Source of the DNA: Mangrovivirga cuniculi | Lineage (GTDB): Bacteria; Bacteroidota; Bacteroidia; Cytophagales; Cyclobacteriaceae | Direction: 5' to 3' | Assembly (NCBI RefSeq): GCF_005166025.1 | Contig: NZ_CP028923.1 | Span: 434,001 to 498,000, forward strand | Length of the DNA stretch: 64,000 nt | Part shown: piece by piece, positions 36,167-45,374 of the stretch | Position numbering within the stretch: the stretch's first letter is position 1 | How the letters are laid out: every line of letters begins with the position of its first letter | Program-made: the position numbers and the translations under genes | The notes under the pieces: model-generated | Databases searched by the model: none | What the model was told of the DNA's origin: nothing | Seen by the model: the letters and a program-made list of their open reading frames with translations, nothing else

Positions 36167-37546
36167 TTAATTTATAAACTCATATGCGCCTGCATCAGGG
36201 TTTTCATCCCGGGGATTATCCAGGATATCTGTTCCAATTCCTAAAGTAATTCCGAAATCTATTGCCGGACTTTCGCTATCCAGGCTCAGGTTAAAGTCTC
36301 CTGCATCAATAAATAGTGGATCAGTTTCGAATAAATTCTCACCACTAAAATATTTTTCATCGATGTCTATTGATCCAAATACCGAAGATGAAAGAACTAT
36401 ATTATTAGACTCCGGCATCAATTCCTGAATAACAATACTGGAGTTAAATGGTGACCACACAATTGAGTTTCGTATTTCAAGTTCTAAAGCCCGGGAAAGA
36501 ATTTCACCACTTGATAATTCGAGATAATCTGAAAATCCTGTAACCGGGCTACTTGTTGATAGCACACCTGAGCCTGTATTTACAGAGGTATGAATAATAG
36601 AAATCGTACCACCGGCAAGAGCAGTTATTCCTTGTTCACCTGCTTCACTAATTACGACATTTTCGAGGTTGAAATCAGTGGTGAAAGAAAGGATACCATG
36701 AGAAAGTGAATTTAATATTTCAGTGTTTTTAACAGTAAGGTCAAGAGCGGTTATATCCGGATCTCCTAATCGAAGGCCGAAAGAAGCATTTTTAATTATT
36801 ACATGATCCAGGATTGATTCCATACTGTTTTCAAGAAGATAAATTCCATCCCACTGACCTGGAACATTTTCATAGATTCCGTCCTGACGACTCTGTGTGA
36901 AATGAATCTTTTGCTCCGCAGATCCTATTGCTTGCAGGCTTCCCTTAATTAATAATCTGGCATTATTTCCCATGAAGAATTTTACATCTTCTTCAACAGT
37001 TACAGTTACCAGGCTATCTATATATGCATTGTCATTTAAAAATATCCTGCTGCCAGATGTTAAGGTTGTATCATTTCTGAAGATAAAGTCTTGTATAAGT
37101 GTAACATCCTGACTATATCCTTCAATAATGACCGAGTTTGCATACAGCGATTCAATGATAATTTCATCGTAAACGGGAACAGGGTCCGAATTTTCTTTTT
37201 TAGTATAAAAGGCATTGACCAGGATTTCGAGACTATCTCCACCTAGAACCTCAACATTAGAAAATGCTTTTCCTTTATTCCCTTTTACATATAAACTATA
37301 TGGGGAATTGTCTCCTTTTTGTAGCCTGATAGAGGGGATTAAAATATTATTTCCTGTTGGATTGACTACTTTATACCTAACCGCTGGAGATTCAACGTTA
37401 GTTAAAAGGGTATCAAAAAAAATAGTATCCTGTGAAAAAACCAATGGTTCATTAATTGGCTCAAAAGGAGCATCTTCTTTGATACAGGAAGAAAAAAGCA
37501 AAGAAAAAGTCAACAAAGAAAGTAAGAAAAGAAAATTATTCTTCAT
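36167..37546 (-). CDS. Beta-helix lipoprotein (right-handed parallel beta-helix)
   Basis: About 459 residues from the ATG at 37546 (an earlier in-frame start at 37570 would add MLKKCRMV and overlap prfA more). Lipoprotein signal FLLSLLTFSLLFSSC with the lipidated cysteine near residue 21. A beta domain (EPLVFSQDTIFFDTLLTNVESPAVRYKVVNPTG) is followed by a long parallel beta-helix with repeating I/V/L patterns (DHVIIKNASFGLRLGDPDITALDLTVKNTEILNS). The end reads DNPRDENPDAGAYEF, a motif common in such extracellular proteins. Probably surface exposed. Function unknown. It overlaps the end of prfA by 11 bases, so it is coupled to it. Confidence 0.8.
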   Translation of the reverse strand: MKNNFLFLLSLLTFSLLFSSCIKEDAPFEPINEPLVFSQDTIFFDTLLTNVESPAVRYKVVNPTGNNILIPSIRLQKGDNSPYSLYVKGNKGKAFSNVEVLGGDSLEILVNAFYTKKENSDPVPVYDEIIIESLYANSVIIEGYSQDVTLIQDFIFRNDTTLTSGSRIFLNDNAYIDSLVTVTVEEDVKFFMGNNARLLIKGSLQAIGSAEQKIHFTQSRQDGIYENVPGQWDGIYLLENSMESILDHVIIKNASFGLRLGDPDITALDLTVKNTEILNSLSHGILSFTTDFNLENVVISEAGEQGITALAGGTISIIHTSVNTGSGVLSTSSPVTGFSDYLELSSGEILSRALELEIRNSIVWSPFNSSIVIQELMPESNNIVLSSSVFGSIDIDEKYFSGENLFETDPLFIDAGDFNLSLDSESPAIDFGITLGIGTDILDNPRDENPDAGAYEFIN

Positions 37547-38609
37547 TACCATCCTGCATTTTTTCAGCATTTTCAGCGATTCTTAGTTCCTCAATAAAAT
37601 TACCGATCTCACCATCCATAACAGTTGGTAAATTATGAACACTCATATTAATTCTATGATCGGTCACCCTTCCTTGTGGATAATTATAGGTCCTGATTTT
37701 GTCACTTCTGTCACCACTTCCTACCATTGATTTTCTCATCCCACCAACTTCATCATTGTGCTTTTTTAACTCAATTTCATAAAGACGGCTTCTAAGAACA
37801 CCTAGTGCTTTTTCAAAGTTTTTAATCTGAGACTTCTGATCCTGACAAGTAACAACCAGGCCGGTAGGATTGTGAGTTAGTCGGACCGCAGAATAAGTTG
37901 TGTTAACAGACTGACCACCGGGACCAGATGAACAGAAGGTGTCCTTTCGAATATCATTCATATCCAGATCAACTTCTACATCGTCCATTTCAGGAAGAAC
38001 AGCTACAGATGCCGCTGAAGTATGAACCCTACCTTGGGTTTCTGTTGCCGGAACTCGCTGGACACGATGAACACCAGATTCAAATTTGAGTTTGCCGTAA
38101 ACATCCTCTCCGGAAACGGTGCTTACTATTTCCTTATAACCTCCGGCCGATCCTTCTGTCAGGTCGAGTACACGTAAGTTCCACCCTTCTTTTTCAGCAA
38201 ACCGCTGGTACATTCTAAATAAATCTCCTGCAAATATTGCAGCTTCGTCACCACCCGTTCCTGCTCTGATTTCCAGAATAGCATCTTTACTGTCGTTGGG
38301 ATCTTTTGGAATGAGCAGTTTTTTTAATTCGTCCTCTAAATCCTCTTTTTTCGGAGATAATTCATCTATTTCCGATTTTGCCATTTCTCTGAAGTCAGGA
38401 TCTTTTTCATTTTCGAGGACACTTTTAGCCTCTTTTAAGTTCGCATCAATGAGACAATACTCATCATAGACCTTAACAACCTTTTCAAGATCCTTGTATT
38501 CTTTATTTAATGAAGTGAATTTCTTTATATCTGAGGCAATATCAGGCTGGATCAGTAACTGCCCAACCTCTTCAAATCTTTCCTTTATTGCATCAAGTTT
38601 ATCGATCAT
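37536..38609 (-). CDS. prfA: Peptide chain release factor 1
   Basis: 357 residues, normal for RF1, which ends translation at UAA and UAG. The GGQ catalytic loop is in CSSGPGGQSVNTTYSAVRLTH near residue 228. The stop-codon recognition region (ATETQGRVHTSAASVAVLPE) contains a PxT-like motif as PAT. The N-terminal helices (MIDKLDAIKERFEEVGQLL) form domain 1. It ends in the overlapping start of a lipoprotein gene, an arrangement worth noting because RF1 is otherwise often beside hemK (prmC), which is not here. Confidence 0.96.
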   Translation of the reverse strand: MIDKLDAIKERFEEVGQLLIQPDIASDIKKFTSLNKEYKDLEKVVKVYDEYCLIDANLKEAKSVLENEKDPDFREMAKSEIDELSPKKEDLEDELKKLLIPKDPNDSKDAILEIRAGTGGDEAAIFAGDLFRMYQRFAEKEGWNLRVLDLTEGSAGGYKEIVSTVSGEDVYGKLKFESGVHRVQRVPATETQGRVHTSAASVAVLPEMDDVEVDLDMNDIRKDTFCSSGPGGQSVNTTYSAVRLTHNPTGLVVTCQDQKSQIKNFEKALGVLRSRLYEIELKKHNDEVGGMRKSMVGSGDRSDKIRTYNYPQGRVTDHRINMSVHNLPTVMDGEIGNFIEELRIAENAEKMQDGNEE

Positions 38610-38753
38610 ATTTAGCTATTTTAACGACCAAAGTTAATAATAAAACGAAATTATCCTCTGAATTTAATTGTATTCATTATTTTTACTGATTGTCAGAATA
38701 TATATGTGAAGTTAATTATTTTTTTGGTATAATATTTTTATAATTTGTGGGCT

Positions 38754-39253
38754 ATGAAAAAAATCATTTTTTTAATCTGTTTTCTTACAGCAGTACACCT
38801 TTCTGCTCAAGATTATAAGTTTCATGCTACTTTTATATATAATTTTACAAAATATATCCAATGGCCCCTTCCTATAGCCAGGGAGACTTTGTGATAGGTG
38901 TAGTTGGTGACTGTGAGTTAATCGATTATTTGAATACACTCGCTCAAACCAGGAAAGCCGGTAGTCAGAATTTTAACATTGTTAAGTACAATAGTCCGGG
39001 AGAAATAAACAATCCACCACATATTGTATTTATACCTAAGAATCAAAGTTCAAAGTTGCCGGTTGTGTTAGGTAAAGTTGCTACAGGATCTACACTAGTT
39101 ATTACAGAAGAAGCAGGTTTAGGTGCGCAGGGCAGTGGGATAAACTTTGTATTTGAAGGAGGGAAACCGAGATTTGAATTAAATCTTGATGCAACTAATG
39201 CAGCCCGCCTGAAGGTTTCCAGTGAATTACAAAGACTGGCAACTGTTATTTGA
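38754..39253 (+). pseudogene. YfiR-like periplasmic protein (DUF4154), frameshifted
   Basis: The ATG at 38754 gives a signal peptide (KKIIFLICFLTAVHLSAQ) and the family start FHATFIYNFTKYIQWP, then reads a stop. The second frame continues YSQGDFVIGVVGDCELIDYLNTL, PPHIVFIPKNQ, TLVITEEAGLGAQGSGINFVFEGGKPRFELN and ISSEL-like end (VSSELQRLATVI), all typical of YfiR/DUF4154. The break is at the C4 run 38865-38868: with five C it reads YIQWPPSYSQGDFVIGV, giving 166 residues. YfiR in Pseudomonas is a periplasmic repressor of a membrane diguanylate cyclase. Here a membrane sensor gene follows 36 bases downstream. Confidence 0.85.
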
Positions 39254-39289
39254 TTTTTTTAGTAGCTAAAATTTAAATCAGCTCACGTT

Positions 39290-41188
39290 ATGAAAAAGAA
39301 ACGGATTGGTCTAAGGCTAAAAGTCTTGGGTGGTTTTTTAATTCTCATTTTACTATTTACTATTAATGCTGTATTTACAGTATTAACTGTCAATGAGAAT
39401 GATAATACCTTGGATCGACTGGCAAATATTGTCAGACCATCTTCTGAAGCTCTCGCTGAATTCGATGATCTTGCTTTAAGAACGAAAATGTACACCACTA
39501 ACTGGGTATATCTTCAAACGAATACAGCCGATAAGAAAAAGCTCGAATTAATTCATGATTATGAATACAGGGAAATCAAGGAAAAACTTGAGGACCTTGA
39601 TGATAATTGGGCTCCTCAGGATACAGCAAAATTAGATACGGTTTTTCAAACTTTTGAGCAGGTTCTTCAGATAAGTAAACAAGACATCATGTCTCAGCTG
39701 CAAAAATTTACTGATTATGATGATGCAGCATTAAAGTTTACAGCTGAAACAGCTCTAGAATCTCTTATTCCGTTAACTGATTCTTTACAAAATCAGATAG
39801 TAGAACTAAGAAAAAGAAAAGAAGCCGAGACTCAGGCAGCTGATGCGGAACTAAGTTCATCTCTCGAACAATTGAAATCGTCATCAATTATTGTAGCGAT
39901 TGTTTTGATTATAATTGGTATTGCTTCGAGTTTGATCGTTGCAAACTCAATTACTAAACCAGTTAATCATCTAAAAACAGTTATTTCTAAACTCGGAAAA
40001 GGAGAAATTCCTGAAACTAACAATATTAATCTCTCAAATGATGAGATCGGTGATATGGCTCTTGCCGTAGAAAATCTTGCCGAAGGATTAAAAGAAACTT
40101 CATACTTTGCTGAAAAGATTGGTGATGGTAAATACGATGCGAAGTTTAAGCCCCTTAGTGATAATGATACGTTGGGTAACGCGCTAATCGAAATGCGTGA
40201 TAATTTGAATCGCGTTGCACAAGAAGATAAAAAGCGTAGTTGGGCTACAGAAGGCCAGGCAATGTTTGGTGAGATACTTAGAACGAATAACGATAATCTC
40301 AAAAATCTTAGCGAAGAGATAATTACCAATCTTGTTAAATATCTTAAAGCTAACCAGGGGGGTCTTTTTATTATTAATGATTCGGAAGAAGAGCCTTACC
40401 TTGAATTAATGTCTTGTTATGCCTGGGATAAGAAAAAGTATCTCGAGCAAAAAGTATATAAAGGCGATGGTCTGACAGGACAGGCATGGTTAGAAAAAGA
40501 CAAAGTTTTTATCACTGATGTGCCTGATGAATATATAAGTATTACCTCAGGTCTTGGCGATGCTAACCCGAACAGTATCCTTATTGTTCCTCTACAAATT
40601 AATGAAGAGGTTTTTGGTGTGGTTGAAATAGCCAGCTTTAATGTTTTTGATGAGTACGAAATAGAGTTTGTTGAGAAGATCGCTGAAAGTATTGCTTCAT
40701 CGATCAGTAGTGTAAAAGTGAATGAAAGAACTCAAAAGCTTCTTGAAGAGTCACAAGAGTTGACTGAACAAATGCGATCTCAGGAAGAAGAAATGAGACA
40801 AAACATGGAAGAACTACAGGCTACCCAGGAAGAAATGGAGCGTAGCCAGCGTGAAAGGGAAACCAAAGAAAATATCATTAACAATTCTTTGGTCACAATC
40901 GAGCTTGACAGTGCTTTTAAATTCAGCAACGTAAATAGATTATTCACGGAAACTCTGGGATACAGCGATTCGGAATTAAGAAACAAGACCTTCCTAAGCC
41001 TGGTTGAAAACACTGCAGTTTATGAGCAGATGGTTTCTGATGTGAAACAAGGCATAAGCTGGAGAGGAAATATCCAGTTAAAGAATAAAAATGGAAAGGA
41101 GCTTTCCTTTATGGTAATAGCCGGACAGGTTAAAGACCCGATAAGCGGAGAGCAAAAGTATACAATCTATTCTGTTGAAATAAAATAA
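39290..41188 (+). CDS. Membrane sensor: helical periplasmic domain, HAMP, GAF, coiled coil, PAS; no kinase domain
   Basis: 632 residues and a paralogue of the protein at 33650-35740. TM1 at about 11-32, helical periplasmic part, TM2 near 195-218, HAMP to about 270, GAF at about 330-480 (GGLFIINDSEEEPYLE, GDGLTGQAWLEKDKVFITDVPDEY, SILIVPLQINEEVFGVVEIAS), the same coiled coil (EMRQNMEELQATQEEM) and a C-terminal PAS (VNRLFTETLGYSDSELRNKTFLSLV to SGEQKYTIYSVEIK). No catalytic output domain is present. A YfiR-like gene directly upstream suggests that a periplasmic partner gates the sensor (inference). A lipoprotein gene follows 9 bases later. Confidence 0.8.
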   Translation: MKKKRIGLRLKVLGGFLILILLFTINAVFTVLTVNENDNTLDRLANIVRPSSEALAEFDDLALRTKMYTTNWVYLQTNTADKKKLELIHDYEYREIKEKLEDLDDNWAPQDTAKLDTVFQTFEQVLQISKQDIMSQLQKFTDYDDAALKFTAETALESLIPLTDSLQNQIVELRKRKEAETQAADAELSSSLEQLKSSSIIVAIVLIIIGIASSLIVANSITKPVNHLKTVISKLGKGEIPETNNINLSNDEIGDMALAVENLAEGLKETSYFAEKIGDGKYDAKFKPLSDNDTLGNALIEMRDNLNRVAQEDKKRSWATEGQAMFGEILRTNNDNLKNLSEEIITNLVKYLKANQGGLFIINDSEEEPYLELMSCYAWDKKKYLEQKVYKGDGLTGQAWLEKDKVFITDVPDEYISITSGLGDANPNSILIVPLQINEEVFGVVEIASFNVFDEYEIEFVEKIAESIASSISSVKVNERTQKLLEESQELTEQMRSQEEEMRQNMEELQATQEEMERSQRERETKENIINNSLVTIELDSAFKFSNVNRLFTETLGYSDSELRNKTFLSLVENTAVYEQMVSDVKQGISWRGNIQLKNKNGKELSFMVIAGQVKDPISGEQKYTIYSVEIK

Positions 41189-41197
41189 TTTGTATCA

Positions 41198-41698
41198 ATG
41201 AAATCATCAGGTGTAGTTTCAATTTTATTTATCGTGGCAACGATGTTATCATGCCAGGTTAATGAAGATGAAAAGAATAAACTATCTGAGGTTCATGATC
41301 AAATGGAAAAAAACGAATTGATAAAGATCTCACGAGAGGATATTTATACAAAAGCACAGGAACAATCAATAAAGATAGGTAGTGTTTTAAAGAAAGCAGA
41401 TCAAAACCTATCAGTAGACTCTCTTGAAGATAAATATAATGCTAAAATAACTTTTATCTCATTCGATGAAATGGATGAGTTCATTGCGGACTCTGACAAT
41501 ACAAAGAAAGAAATAGAGGTGATGGAAGCGTACCTTTATCAATTGAATAATGATGGTGAGTTAAAAGATAATGTTCAGTATATCAATAATGATACTGAAT
41601 TGACTTATGACTTTCCTGTTAATAATGACTCAGTAAAAGGGGTATGGCATGCCAAAGTAAAAAGGAAAGAGATCATTTTAAACGAAATAAATAACTAG
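41198..41698 (+). CDS. Lipoprotein of unknown function in the YfiR-sensor operon
   Basis: 166 residues. Lipobox TMLSC with lipidated C19. The mature part is acidic and helical, then beta-rich (YDFPVNNDSVKGVWHAKVKRKEIIL). No known domain was recognised. It follows the YfiR-like and sensor genes by 9 bases, with a terminator after it, so it is probably the third member of one operon. A periplasmic-side lipoprotein next to a sensor could modulate it, but this is inference. Confidence 0.65.
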   Translation: MKSSGVVSILFIVATMLSCQVNEDEKNKLSEVHDQMEKNELIKISREDIYTKAQEQSIKIGSVLKKADQNLSVDSLEDKYNAKITFISFDEMDEFIADSDNTKKEIEVMEAYLYQLNNDGELKDNVQYINNDTELTYDFPVNNDSVKGVWHAKVKRKEIILNEINN

Positions 41699-41726
41699 AA
41701 TTAGCACATTGTTTTCTATAAATAGA

Positions 41727-41759
41727 AAAGAGCAGTTATCAATTAACTGCTCTTTTTTT
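41727..41759. terminator. Bidirectional rho-independent terminator
   Basis: A perfect 12-bp stem AAAGAGCAGTTA / TAACTGCTCTTT with loop TCAAT, flanked by A- and T-runs. It serves both the lipoprotein gene (plus) and the NSS transporter gene (minus). Confidence 0.92.
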
Positions 41760-41782
41760 ATAGGTTTATATTTAACTTAAAA

Positions 41783-43189
41783 TCAGTTTGTGAAATAATC
41801 GATTAAGTTGATTCCGAAATATACATCAGAAATTGTCAGAAGGAATATCACACTTAATACAATAGGGCACAGGTAGCAAACACAGAATGATATGTATTTG
41901 CTAAGGAATGAACCTCTGAATTTACCAGGGAACCCTTCTTCGATTTCAGCCATAAGGTTTTCCTTTTTCCAAACGTAAGCAGCAAATAAAGTAATTAACA
42001 GACCTCCAAGTGGAAGGAATGTATTTGAACTCATGTTTTCAATAAAAGTCATAAAGTCTATCGTCGTTCCAGATGGATAAGTGATAAACTTATTTAATGC
42101 AGGAACTGAACCCTGACTTAGCATTGATGGAATTCCAAGAAGGAAAATAAATGCTGCAATGATCCAAACGGCCTTATTTCTTTTAATTTTTAATTCATCT
42201 ACAAAGAATGAAACAGGAACCTCTAATAGTGATACAGTAGAAGTAAGCGCTGCAAAACTTAATAGAAGGAAGAAAACACTACCTACAATAATTCCCAAAG
42301 TAGGTCCAAATGATTCAAATACACCCGGAAGAGTAACAAATATAAGTCCAGGCCCACCATCTACTCCTTCCATCGTACCACCAGTAATGTAAGCCACGAA
42401 AGGGAACATCATTAAACCAGCAATAAATGCAATTCCAACATCAGTCATTGTAATAAAGGCAGCAGAACTAACAATGTTATCCTTTTTACCGACATAACTA
42501 CCATAAGTAATCAATGCTCCCATACCAAGAGAAAGAGAAAAGAATGCCTGACCCAGCGCATTAAGAGCCACTTCGAGAGTGATCTCACTAAAATCAGGTA
42601 TTAGATAGAAGGAAACTCCCTTCATTGCATTTTCTAAAGTAAATGAATAGGCAACAAGAGATAGTATTAATATAACTAAGACCGGCATCAATATTTTTGA
42701 AGCTCTCTCAATACCACCAGAAATACCTTTAGAAACAATAAATGCTGTTGCAAACATAAAAAGGGCACTCCAAATGGATATTAATACAGCATTATTGGTA
42801 AAAATTCCAAACTGTTCTCCAATAGAAAAATTACCCTGAACCATTTCTATAAAATAGCCCAAAGCCCAACCGGCAACGACATTATAGAATGAAAGAATAA
42901 AAACCCCACTTAGAATTCCCAGAAATCCAACAATTGCCCAGTTTTTGAAACCAAGGCTTTTAAAAGCACCAACAGGGTTTAATTGGGTTTTTCTACCAAT
43001 TGCTATTTCAGTCAGCATAACAGGGAAGCATAGAATAAAGCAAAAGATCAGGTACATGATCAAAAAGGCTGCTCCACCACCTTCACCAACTTCGAAAGGA
43101 AACTTCCAAATGTTTCCCAGACCAACAGCAGAACCAGCTGCTGCTAAAATGAATCCTATCTTACTCGAGAATCCGCTTCTTGTTGCCAT
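41783..43189 (-). CDS. Sodium-dependent transporter, neurotransmitter:sodium symporter (NSS) family
   Basis: 468 residues with about 11-12 membrane helices. The family hallmark is in TM1: KIGFILAAAGSAVGLGNIWKFPFEVGEGGGAAFLIMYL, with the unwound sodium-binding segment. TM6-like SLGMGALITYGSY and the TM8-like serine-rich stretch (LLLSFAALTSTVSLLEV) complete the sodium and substrate sites. Bacterial members such as LeuT and MhsT carry amino acids. The substrate is not determined here. A short-chain dehydrogenase gene lies upstream on the same strand, with a 29-base gap. Confidence 0.92.
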   Translation of the reverse strand: MATRSGFSSKIGFILAAAGSAVGLGNIWKFPFEVGEGGGAAFLIMYLIFCFILCFPVMLTEIAIGRKTQLNPVGAFKSLGFKNWAIVGFLGILSGVFILSFYNVVAGWALGYFIEMVQGNFSIGEQFGIFTNNAVLISIWSALFMFATAFIVSKGISGGIERASKILMPVLVILILSLVAYSFTLENAMKGVSFYLIPDFSEITLEVALNALGQAFFSLSLGMGALITYGSYVGKKDNIVSSAAFITMTDVGIAFIAGLMMFPFVAYITGGTMEGVDGGPGLIFVTLPGVFESFGPTLGIIVGSVFFLLLSFAALTSTVSLLEVPVSFFVDELKIKRNKAVWIIAAFIFLLGIPSMLSQGSVPALNKFITYPSGTTIDFMTFIENMSSNTFLPLGGLLITLFAAYVWKKENLMAEIEEGFPGKFRGSFLSKYISFCVCYLCPIVLSVIFLLTISDVYFGINLIDYFTN

Positions 43190-43218
43190 TATATTTATTA
43201 GGTTTTAGGTTGTTTTCA

Positions 43219-43976
43219 TTAATGTACATAACTACCGGCATTCACATCTATTGATGTTCCGGTGAGGTGATCGGCCTTTCCACTTAAAAGGAAAACGATA
43301 GTCGGAGATATATCCCCGGGCTCGGTCAGATTTTTCAAGGCAATGTCATCTAACGCATAATTTTCACCATATTGATCAATAAAATCCTGAGCCATATCCG
43401 TCCTTGTGAATCCGGGAGCAATTTCGAATGCCTTAATATCATCTTTACCATATGCTCTGGCAATTGATTTTGTCAGTGAAACTAAAGCTCCTTTTGATGC
43501 TCCGTAGGCAAGGTAATCAGGGGTGTCTCCACGATATGCCGCCCTGGAACTAATATTTATGATTCTTCCCCGGAGGAATTACTAAATGTTTCAATTGCTA
43601 ATTTACACAGATATGCTGTAGCCCTGGTATTGATGGCAAATGTCTTGTCCCAATCTGATAACCACTGGTTATGCTCTTCACTTTTTAAATCTGATGAAAA
43701 TGCAACACCGGCGTTGTTCACTAAACCGGTAACAGGTTTGATATCGTTTGCCTTATTCCAGGCTAATTTGATCTCTTCAGGGTTAAGAAGATTTATTTTA
43801 ATGTAATTCAGAGCAGTAGGGTAGTTGTTTTTTAACTTCTCAAGCTCATCCGACAATTTAGTGCTAACTGTAGAAACCCGGGACCCGGAATTCAACAGAT
43901 CTTTAACGATTGCCAGACCAATTCCCCTGCTTCCTCCGGTTACAAAAATGTGCTGATCTTCTAAATTAAGGTGCAT
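43219..43976 (-). pseudogene. Short-chain dehydrogenase/reductase (FabG-like), frameshifted
   Basis: The first frame (43976-43557) carries the NAD(P) motif TGGSRGIGLAIV and VNNAGVAFSSD, and ends TFSNSSGEES. The second frame (43560 to stop at 43219) continues with IINISSRAAYRGDTPDYLAYGASKGALVSLTKSIA (catalytic Ser, Tyr and Lys), IAPGFTRTDM and ends TGTSIDVNAGSYVH. The break lies at the C4 run 43568-43571 (G4 on the coding strand): one more G gives SSGGRIINISS and 252 residues, a normal length. Probably a 3-oxoacyl-ACP reductase-type or related SDR; substrate unknown. Confidence 0.88.
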
Positions 43977-44137
43977 AATTGCCTGAAAAAAAAATTACAA
44001 TCTGTAAAGTGTTAAAATTTTTAATCTTATTCAAAGAATATTAGTACGAATTTTGCGGTTATCACTTTAGTTAATTTATTCTCTGGGGAATTTTAAAATT
44101 AATAGTAAATTCCCTGTTCAATTAATATTACTAAGCT

Positions 44138-44683
44138 ATGAGAAAAACTCAATTATTACTTGTTCTTATTTTTTTAGTATCAGCATTCGAAGGGTTTTCA
44201 CAAAAGAAATTTCCACAACTTAGCGGAAAGACTGTAGCCAATAAAAATGTATCTATCCCCTCTGATACTAAAGGGAAATTCACACTTGTGGGTCTTGCCT
44301 ATAGTAAAAAGGCTGAAGATGATTTGAACACATGGTTTCAACCTGTGTATGATCGATTTGTTGCTGATGCCGGAGGAGGCCTTTTCTCTGATTTTATGTA
44401 TGATATCAATGTATATTTTGTACCGATGTTTACCGGAGTAAAATCTGCTAGCGCAGGGGCTGCCAGAAACAAGGCTGAGAAAGATCTTGATCCGGACCTT
44501 CATCCTCATGTGTTATTTTACAAAGGATCACTAAAGGAGTACGAAGAATCATTAAAACTAAAAAACAAGAAGAAGCCATATGTTTTTGTCCTGGATAAAA
44601 ATGGACGAATCGTTTATGAAACATCAGGACCATGTACTTCGTCTAAGCTAGAAGAAATAGAAAATATTGTTAGTGCGGATTGA
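44138..44683 (+). CDS. Secreted thioredoxin-fold-like protein of unknown function
   Basis: 181 residues. Signal peptide LLLVLIFLVSAFEGFSQ (cleavage near residue 21). The mature part shows a thioredoxin-like order of strands: SGKTVANKNVSIPSDTKGKFTLVGLAYSKKAEDDLNTWF, INVYFVPMFTG and KKPYVFVLDKNGRIVYETSG. The redox CxxC motif is absent, and only one cysteine is seen (GPCTSS). It resembles peroxiredoxin/SCO-like or ATP10-like folds without catalytic residues. The next small gene starts 1 base after its stop, so they are likely one transcript. The exact role is unknown. Confidence 0.6.
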   Translation: MRKTQLLLVLIFLVSAFEGFSQKKFPQLSGKTVANKNVSIPSDTKGKFTLVGLAYSKKAEDDLNTWFQPVYDRFVADAGGGLFSDFMYDINVYFVPMFTGVKSASAGAARNKAEKDLDPDLHPHVLFYKGSLKEYEESLKLKNKKKPYVFVLDKNGRIVYETSGPCTSSKLEEIENIVSAD

Positions 44684-44684
44684 T

Positions 44685-44915
44685 ATGGCAAAAAGTGAAC
44701 TGCATATGAGCTTTAATGCTCTTAGAGTTGGAAATCATTATAAGGTAAAAAATTTCGGAGAGGAATATATCTTTGAAGTAACTGAAAGGGTGGGAGAGCA
44801 GAATTATAAATGCAAGGATGTAGTTTCGCTGGAAACTTTTGAATTTGATGAAATCATCCGATATGGAAAAGGAAAGGATTTTGATATCGATGAATATAAA
44901 CCGTATTTAAAATAA
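44685..44915 (+). CDS. Small conserved hypothetical protein, 76 residues
   Basis: Starts at the ATG 44685, one base after the stop of the preceding gene; an in-frame TTG at 44667 is a less natural start inside that gene. The text MAKSELHMSFNALRVGNHYKVKNFGEEYIFEVTERVGEQNYKCKDVVSLETFEFDEIIRYGKGKDFDIDEYKPYLK suggests a small beta-barrel, SH3-like domain (inference), with charged ends. No function is known to me. A strong hairpin terminator follows directly. Confidence 0.7.
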   Translation: MAKSELHMSFNALRVGNHYKVKNFGEEYIFEVTERVGEQNYKCKDVVSLETFEFDEIIRYGKGKDFDIDEYKPYLK

Positions 44916-45374
44916 TTATTGGGGCCCGGAATACTGGGCCTCAATTTTTTTCACTACTTCTTCAACCGCTGGACATACTGCCGTATTTTTCAAAGTCAGA
45001 TTCAAAATTTGATGTTGCCTTTTTCGATCTGTGTGAGGATATTCTTTACAGGCGGTCGGTCGGCTCTCGTATACTATACATTTATTATCATATCCTAAAA
45101 AAGGACACGGAGCTTCATTAAGAACATAATCACCCTCGCTATCCTTATGAAGATAGGTGTCTATAAATTCTCCACGCTTCATTTTAAGTGTTTTAGACAA
45201 GCGGTTTATGTCTGCATCATAAAATATTGGACTGGTGGTTTTACAGCAATTTGCACAATCAAGGCAATCGATTGTTTCAAAAGCTTCATCATGATATTGC
45301 TTGAAGTCCTGATCAAGTGATTTCGGTTTGCTCTTTTTTAATTTTCTGAAAAGCTGCTTTCTTTCTTTGCTCAT
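44916..45374 (-). CDS. YkgJ family cysteine cluster protein
   Basis: 152 residues. The zinc/iron-chelating cysteine cluster reads CLDCANCCKTTSPIF near residues 37-51, with more cysteines in APCPFLGYDNKCIVYESRPTACKEYPH, a pattern shared by the UPF0153/YkgJ family. The function is not established, but metal binding is expected. It sits directly downstream of the oxidase subunit gene (same strand, no gap), so they are probably co-transcribed. Confidence 0.85.
   Translation of the reverse strand: MSKERKQLFRKLKKSKPKSLDQDFKQYHDEAFETIDCLDCANCCKTTSPIFYDADINRLSKTLKMKRGEFIDTYLHKDSEGDYVLNEAPCPFLGYDNKCIVYESRPTACKEYPHTDRKRQHQILNLTLKNTAVCPAVEEVVKKIEAQYSGPQ
44919..44951 (+). terminator. Rho-independent terminator
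   Basis: Stem TTGGGGCCC / GGGCCTCAA (one G-T pair) with loop GGAATACT, followed by T6-7. It ends the transcript of the small gene at 44685 and overlaps the 3' end of the opposing YkgJ-family gene. Confidence 0.85.
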
